Assembly (NCBI GenBank): GCA_018666295.1
Contig: JABIZW010000121.1
Location: 1 to 18,465, forward strand
Direction: 5' to 3'
DNA: 18,465 bases
Source: Halieaceae bacterium
Lineage (GTDB): Bacteria; Pseudomonadota; Gammaproteobacteria; Pseudomonadales; Halieaceae
Of this stretch, positions 14,744 through 18,465 are shown in pieces. The notes under the pieces were generated by a model. That model saw only the letters and a program-made list of their open reading frames with translations. It did no database searches and was not told where the DNA came from. Every line of letters begins with the position of its first letter. The first letter of the stretch is position 1. The position numbers and the translations under genes are program-made.

Positions 14744-17106
14744 TATTTACGCCCGCGTCGTTTTGACGTGTCGTGTTTACGGGTTGATTTTGGAGTCTTT
14801 GTGCCGCTCTTTTTTGCGCCAGTCGCCACCTTAGGTTTTTTTTCCGGCCGACGCTTAGCCGACTGCTTATTTCCTCGCCGACCTGCGCCAGGCGTCACGT
14901 TCCCAACCAGTTCTAGGTCGATCTTGCGGTCGTCGAGATCAACCCGTGCAACCTTGACCTGCACCTTGTCACCGAGTTGGTAAGTTTGACGCGTGTGCTC
15001 ACCCACCAAGCGTTGCGACGCGTGGTCAAAATGATAGTAGTCCGAGGGCAACGCACTGATGTGGATCAGCCCCTCCATGTAGATGTCGCTTAACTCAACA
15101 AACATTCCGAACCGCGTGACCGACGCAACGACCCCTGCGAACTCGTCACCAATATGATGTCTGAGGTACTCACATTTGAGCCACAGCTGAACATCGCGTG
15201 TGGCGTCATCGGCGCGACGCTCCGTCATTGAACAATGCTCACCTGCGGCGACAAGATCGACCATGGTGTAGGGATACAGCGCCCTGTTTTGCTCTTTTGA
15301 GAGCTTACGAGGTGTCGCACCTGACGCCGTCGCAAGGCGTTTAATCGCTCGATGAACCAGCAGGTCCGGATAGCGTCTAATCGGTGATGTGAAATGCGCG
15401 TAGGCGTCGTAATGAAGCCCAAAGTGTCCATCATTCTCAGGTTTGTATACAGCCTGGCTCAATGAGCGCAAGAGCATGGTTTGAATCACCTGCGCGTCAT
15501 CGCGCTCATGAAGTCGGGCCATGACACTCTGGTAATCCAGTGGTGTAGGGTCGAGGCCTCCTGGCAAGTCTAAGGCCAGCTCGCCCAAAAAGGTCCGCAA
15601 CGCTTCCAAACGCTCGGTTGACGGTCCTTGGTGAACTCTAAACAGTGCGCCCAGCTCCGATGCCTCTAAAAACTGCGCGGTCGCCACGTTCGCAGCGAGC
15701 ATGCACTCCTCGATCAGTTTGTGCGCATCGTTTCGGATAACCGGGACGATCGCATCGATCTTTCGATTCTCGTCAAAAATAATGCGTGTCTCGACGGTCT
15801 CGAAGTCAATCGCCCCCCGTTTCGAGCGGGCCGCTCGCAACACCTTGTAAAGCTCATGTAACCGAATCAGACCCTCATATCGCTCCGAAGCAACGTCATC
15901 GCTATAGCCCTCTTCAAGGACCTGGCCCACCTGGGTATACGTCAATCGTGCGTGGGAGTGAATCACTGCCTCGTAAAAGCTTGAATCAGTGACCTGCCCG
16001 CTGCCATCGATCACCATCTCGCAGACCATGGCGAGCCTGTCTACTTGAGGCTTGAGCGAACACAACCCATTGGACAGCACCTCGGGAAACATGGGGACAA
16101 CGCGCTCTGGAAAATACACCGAGTTGCCGCGCGTAAAAGCCTCTTCGTCAAGTGCGCTCCCGACGGGGACGTAGTGACCCACATCGGCAATGGCAACCCA
16201 GACGCGAAATCCAGATCCTTCGGCCTCGCAGTAAACTGCATCATCAAAATCTCGCGCGTCCTCGCCATCGATCGTGACCAGTCCCAGACCACGCAGATCA
16301 ACACGATCTGCTTTGTCGGCCTCTGTCGGCTCATCACGAAGCGTGCCCGCTTGTGCTAAGACCGCGTCGGGCCACTCGTGTGGAATATCATGTGCTCGGA
16401 TCGCCACGTCAATCTCAAGTCCGGGATCTAAATGATCACCCAGAATCTCCTCAACAGCCCCTTTGGCGCCAAGCACCTCGGTCGGATAATCCGTAATACT
16501 GACAGAGACCAGCTGTCCCGACTGCGCACCCGCTTTAAACTTAGGTGGGATGAGAACGTGGTTACTGATGCGACGATTATGTGGGAGCAAATAGCCAATA
16601 CCCCCCTCTTCCATGTACCGACCCACAATCGAGGTGTGTGCCCGACTGAGCACCTCGACAACGTGTCCACTTGGACGTCCCTTGTCGTCATGCCCCGACT
16701 GGGCGACCAGCACTTCGTCACCATCAAAGACGCGGTACATCTGACGGCTTGAGAGAAAAAAATCATCGCCCTCCTCGACCGGTGAGGCAAATCCATAGCC
16801 GTCTCGGTGCCCAATGATTTTACACTTCACTAGATCCATCTTTTTGGGCAAGCCCAAGGCTCCCCGGCGACCGGCGATCAGCTGGCCCGCGCGCTGCATT
16901 GCTCTGAGTCTTTTTTGAAGCGAAAGGAGATCATTATCATTATCGATGCCCAGGGCGGTCGAGAGCTCCTCAAATCGCATGGGTACGTCGCGAGCAGCCA
17001 TCACCTCGAGAATCAGTTCACGACTGGGTATGGGATGATCGTATTTTTCCGCCTCGCGTGAGGCATGAGGGTCTTTAGAGATTTTAGTTTTTTGGTTTTT
17101 TTTCAA
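14743..17106 (-). CDS. rnr: RNase R, 3'-5' exoribonuclease
   Basis: About 787 residues. In order: winged helix (PIPSRELILEVM), two cold-shock domains (GHRDGYGFASP), the RNB catalytic domain with the Asp cluster TIDGEDARDFDDAVY and HFTSPIRRYPDLLVHR, an S1 domain (VASVTRFGMFVEL), and a Lys/Arg-rich tail typical of RNase R. It degrades structured RNA and helps in ribosome quality control. The start is unusual. The residue aligning with Met1 of E. coli RNase R is encoded by ATC, and no ATG lies nearby upstream. The best candidates are TTG at 17106, with GGCGGA just before it, and TTG at 17154. The former starts an A-rich stretch (LKKNQKTK). rlmB follows with a one-base overlap. Confidence 0.93.
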   Translation of the reverse strand: MKKNQKTKISKDPHASREAEKYDHPIPSRELILEVMAARDVPMRFEELSTALGIDNDNDLLSLQKRLRAMQRAGQLIAGRRGALGLPKKMDLVKCKIIGHRDGYGFASPVEEGDDFFLSSRQMYRVFDGDEVLVAQSGHDDKGRPSGHVVEVLSRAHTSIVGRYMEEGGIGYLLPHNRRISNHVLIPPKFKAGAQSGQLVSVSITDYPTEVLGAKGAVEEILGDHLDPGLEIDVAIRAHDIPHEWPDAVLAQAGTLRDEPTEADKADRVDLRGLGLVTIDGEDARDFDDAVYCEAEGSGFRVWVAIADVGHYVPVGSALDEEAFTRGNSVYFPERVVPMFPEVLSNGLCSLKPQVDRLAMVCEMVIDGSGQVTDSSFYEAVIHSHARLTYTQVGQVLEEGYSDDVASERYEGLIRLHELYKVLRAARSKRGAIDFETVETRIIFDENRKIDAIVPVIRNDAHKLIEECMLAANVATAQFLEASELGALFRVHQGPSTERLEALRTFLGELALDLPGGLDPTPLDYQSVMARLHERDDAQVIQTMLLRSLSQAVYKPENDGHFGLHYDAYAHFTSPIRRYPDLLVHRAIKRLATASGATPRKLSKEQNRALYPYTMVDLVAAGEHCSMTERRADDATRDVQLWLKCEYLRHHIGDEFAGVVASVTRFGMFVELSDIYMEGLIHISALPSDYYHFDHASQRLVGEHTRQTYQLGDKVQVKVARVDLDDRKIDLELVGNVTPGAGRRGNKQSAKRRPEKKPKVATGAKKSGTKTPKSTRKHDTSKRRGRK

Positions 17107-17154
17107 GAGTCCGCCAATGGGGGTAGGTAAAAGCGATAATCGATTGCTGTGCAA

Positions 17155-17408
17155 CGTCGGGGGTTATTTTAACCAATACATGTTCAGAGCGGCGCGCTGT
17201 ATTTTGCTTTAGGTGATGCGAGGTTACCGCAAAAAGACGCACGAAGCCTCGATGCAATGCCGACGCGGTGCCGATACACGTCACCCGCTTGCCAGCATAG
17301 CGCTTACCGACTAATAAACTCGCCGCACACGCCATCAATCTCACAATAGCATCTGCCGCGGGTTGACGTCACGAGTGGACGGCTCTTGCAGCACCGACGC
17401 CTTGTTGC
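17155..17408. other. Gap between rnr and the P450 remnant, no convincing gene
   Basis: The 250 bp contain no tRNA, although a tRNA-Leu often precedes rnr in related bacteria. A minus-strand GTG frame from 17344 runs into the rnr start but matches no family I recognise and has no good ribosome binding site. A perfect inverted repeat lies at 17162-17174 (separate entry). The rnr promoter must be here or just upstream; no full -35/-10 pair was seen. The 5' part of the P450 gene is missing from this gap. Confidence 0.5.
17162..17174 (-). promoter_or_regulatory. GGTTA/TAACC inverted repeat upstream of rnr
   Basis: GGTTATTTTAACC is a perfect 5-bp inverted repeat around TTT. On the minus strand it includes TAAAAT, a possible -10 hexamer for rnr, 50-60 bases before the likely TTG start. 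No good -35 is seen. It could be a small operator over the promoter; this is weak evidence. Confidence 0.25.
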
Positions 17409-17979
17409 GTGACCACCAGCGCGAAAACAACGAACATGATCGACGACCCGATGCTGTATCTGGGCAATATGCTCTTACTCATCATCGGGGGTAATGATAC
17501 GACACGGAATTCAATCACTGGGAGTGTGTTTGCACTCAATCAATTCCGCTCTGAGTATGAAAAACTTAAGGCAGATACAACGCTGATCCCCGCTATGGTT
17601 TCAGAAACCATCCGGTGGCAAACACCGCTGATGCATATGCGCAGGGTGGCTACAAAAGATTGTCAACTCGGCGCAAAGACAATTCGCAAAGGCGACAAGG
17701 TAGTAATGTGGTACTTGTCAGGCAACTATGACGAATCCATCATTAGCGACCCAGGTCGCTTTACGATCGATCGCGTAAACCCCAGAAAGCATCTGTCTCT
17801 CGGAATGGGCATTCATCGCTGTATGGGCAACCAGATTGGGGGAAATGCAACTTCGAGTGCTCTGGGAAGAACTCCTCAGCCGATACGCGGCTATTGAGGT
17901 TTTAGAACCGCCAATGCGCGTGCTCTCAAATTTCGTACGCGGATACAGCGCAATGCCCGTAAAGCTTTATCCCAGATGA
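17409..17979 (+). pseudogene. CYP153-like cytochrome P450, 5'-truncated and frameshifted
   Basis: Encodes only the C-terminal half of a P450 that resembles CYP153 alkane/fatty-acid omega-hydroxylases. Visible are the I-helix GGNDTTRNS, the K-helix SETIR (ExxR), RKGDKVVMWYLSGNYDE, and the heme-ligand segment LSLGMGIHRCMGN. The conserved Phe of the heme signature is Leu. At a run of five G (17838-17842) the frame breaks and stops at 17897. Removing one G restores EMQLRVLWEELLSRY and then RVLSNFVRGYSAMPVKLYPR, ending at TGA 17979. The N-terminal half (about 250 residues) is absent and the upstream frame meets a stop at 17364. The truncation makes it a pseudogene regardless of whether the extra G is a sequencing error. 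It cannot form a working enzyme as read. Confidence 0.8.
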
Positions 17980-18131
17980 GCGCCGTTGAGACCCTGTTCG
18001 GCAAGATTAAAGACCCAACACGGTATTACCGCTTTATATATTGCACTTGGACAAAGCACGTCATTAAATTCTCAAGCGCACTGACCGGTGAGATGATTAA
18101 CGGGCGGCGCCGAACTACAGGAGCACCTTAA
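17976..18131 (+). CDS. 51-codon ORF between the P450 remnant and the sulfurtransferase, unknown
   Basis: Its ATG overlaps the restored P450 stop (ATGA) and its TAA overlaps the next ATG (TAATG). The product begins MSAVETLFGKIKDPTRYY and has a middle rich in aromatic residues and a basic end (GRRRTT). I do not recognise it. The start has a faint likeness to the C-terminal ETLFGKLKD...TRYD block of IS5-family transposases, too weak to call. There is no good ribosome binding site. It may be a real small gene, a second remnant like the P450, or chance. Confidence 0.25.
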   Translation: MSAVETLFGKIKDPTRYYRFIYCTWTKHVIKFSSALTGEMINGRRRTTGAP

Positions 18132-18465
18132 TGGGTCAACTAATAAGTATAGAGGCACTGTCAAGCCACGGTGCTGACTGTATTTTTGATTGCGGGTTCT
18201 CTCTGAGCGATGCCGACTTGGGTCGTCACTGGTTCGAAAGTGGGCATATCGACGGCGCCCTCTATGTCGATTTAAATCACGATCTGAGTGATCCCGCTGA
18301 TCATCGTGGCCGCCATCCTTTGCCAGATCCGGAGGTATTCGCTGAGCGAGTTCGGTCCTGGGGTGTTAATCAACACGCTAAAATCGTCTGTTATGACCAA
18401 AATGCAGGTGCATTTGCGGCAAGGCTCTGGTGGATGTTGCGTTGGCTAGGACATGGTGAGGTCTA
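18131..18465 (+). CDS. Rhodanese-family sulfurtransferase, N-terminal part (partial)
   Basis: The first 111 residues of a thiosulfate/3-mercaptopyruvate sulfurtransferase. IFDCGFSLSD, then SGHIDGALYVDLNHDLSD and YDQNAGAFAARLWWMLRWLGH are the typical blocks of the first, inactive rhodanese domain in two-domain enzymes such as SseA. The catalytic Cys would lie in the second domain, beyond the window. GGAG lies eight bases before the ATG. The start overlaps the preceding stop codon. The specific donor substrate cannot be told from this part. Confidence 0.88.
   Translation, partial: MGQLISIEALSSHGADCIFDCGFSLSDADLGRHWFESGHIDGALYVDLNHDLSDPADHRGRHPLPDPEVFAERVRSWGVNQHAKIVCYDQNAGAFAARLWWMLRWLGHGEV

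Noticed and set aside
17084..17344. Minus-strand 86-codon GTG frame upstream of rnr
   Set aside because: No family resemblance, no ribosome binding site, and it runs into the rnr start in another frame; joining it to rnr would need a +1 shift, for which there is no support.
17155..17408. tRNA-Leu expected before rnr
   Set aside because: Looked for cloverleaf arms and a T-loop GTTCGA-type motif on both strands; none found.

Overview
The window looks like chromosome of a marine-type gammaproteobacterium. The ribosomal and RNA genes resemble those of Pseudomonas and E. coli, and the order rnr-rlmB-rpsF-rpsR-(DUF2232)-rplI-dnaB is typical of the class. A CYP153-like P450 remnant would fit the Cellvibrionales/Halieaceae neighbourhood. 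That placement is inferred from protein resemblance and gene order; no database search was run.

Layout. (1) 1-2080, minus strand: glyA-nrdR-ribD, with ribD cut by the window edge. It joins one-carbon/glycine metabolism, control of ribonucleotide reductase and riboflavin synthesis. (2) 2279-4964, plus strand: ugd, then a RimB-like retropepsin and rimK, overlapping end to end. (3) 4965-5222: a leader in front of ettA with an intrinsic terminator and several mutually exclusive helices, which looks like an attenuator. (4) 5223-6911, plus: ettA, an ABC-F translation factor. (5) 6922-8289, minus: radA. (6) 8307-9978, plus: a DnaT-like protein with three repeats, overlapping a phage lambda P-like helicase loader. 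(7) 9967-17106, minus: rnr-rlmB-rpsF-rpsR-DUF2232-rplI-dnaB-hpt, ending in an orphan Hpt protein that overlaps dnaB. (8) 17409-18465, plus: a truncated, frameshifted CYP153-like P450 pseudogene, a 51-codon ORF and the start of a sulfurtransferase gene, joined by ATGA and TAATG overlaps.

Two functional themes stand out. The first is ribosome tuning. RimK adds glutamates to ribosomal protein S6 and RimB-type proteases reverse this. S6 is encoded here too, but with a long gene-encoded acidic tail ending in Ala. Its mRNA leader folds into what looks like the S6:S18 autoregulatory element, with the ribosome binding site buried in a helix. ettA, rlmB and rnr add to this theme. The second is helicase loading: DnaB, a lambda P-like loader and a DnaT-like primosome protein lie within 3.4 kb, together with radA and an Hpt phosphorelay protein. 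This may be a domesticated phage-type replication restart module.

No CRISPR array, intact insertion sequence, rRNA or tRNA gene was found.
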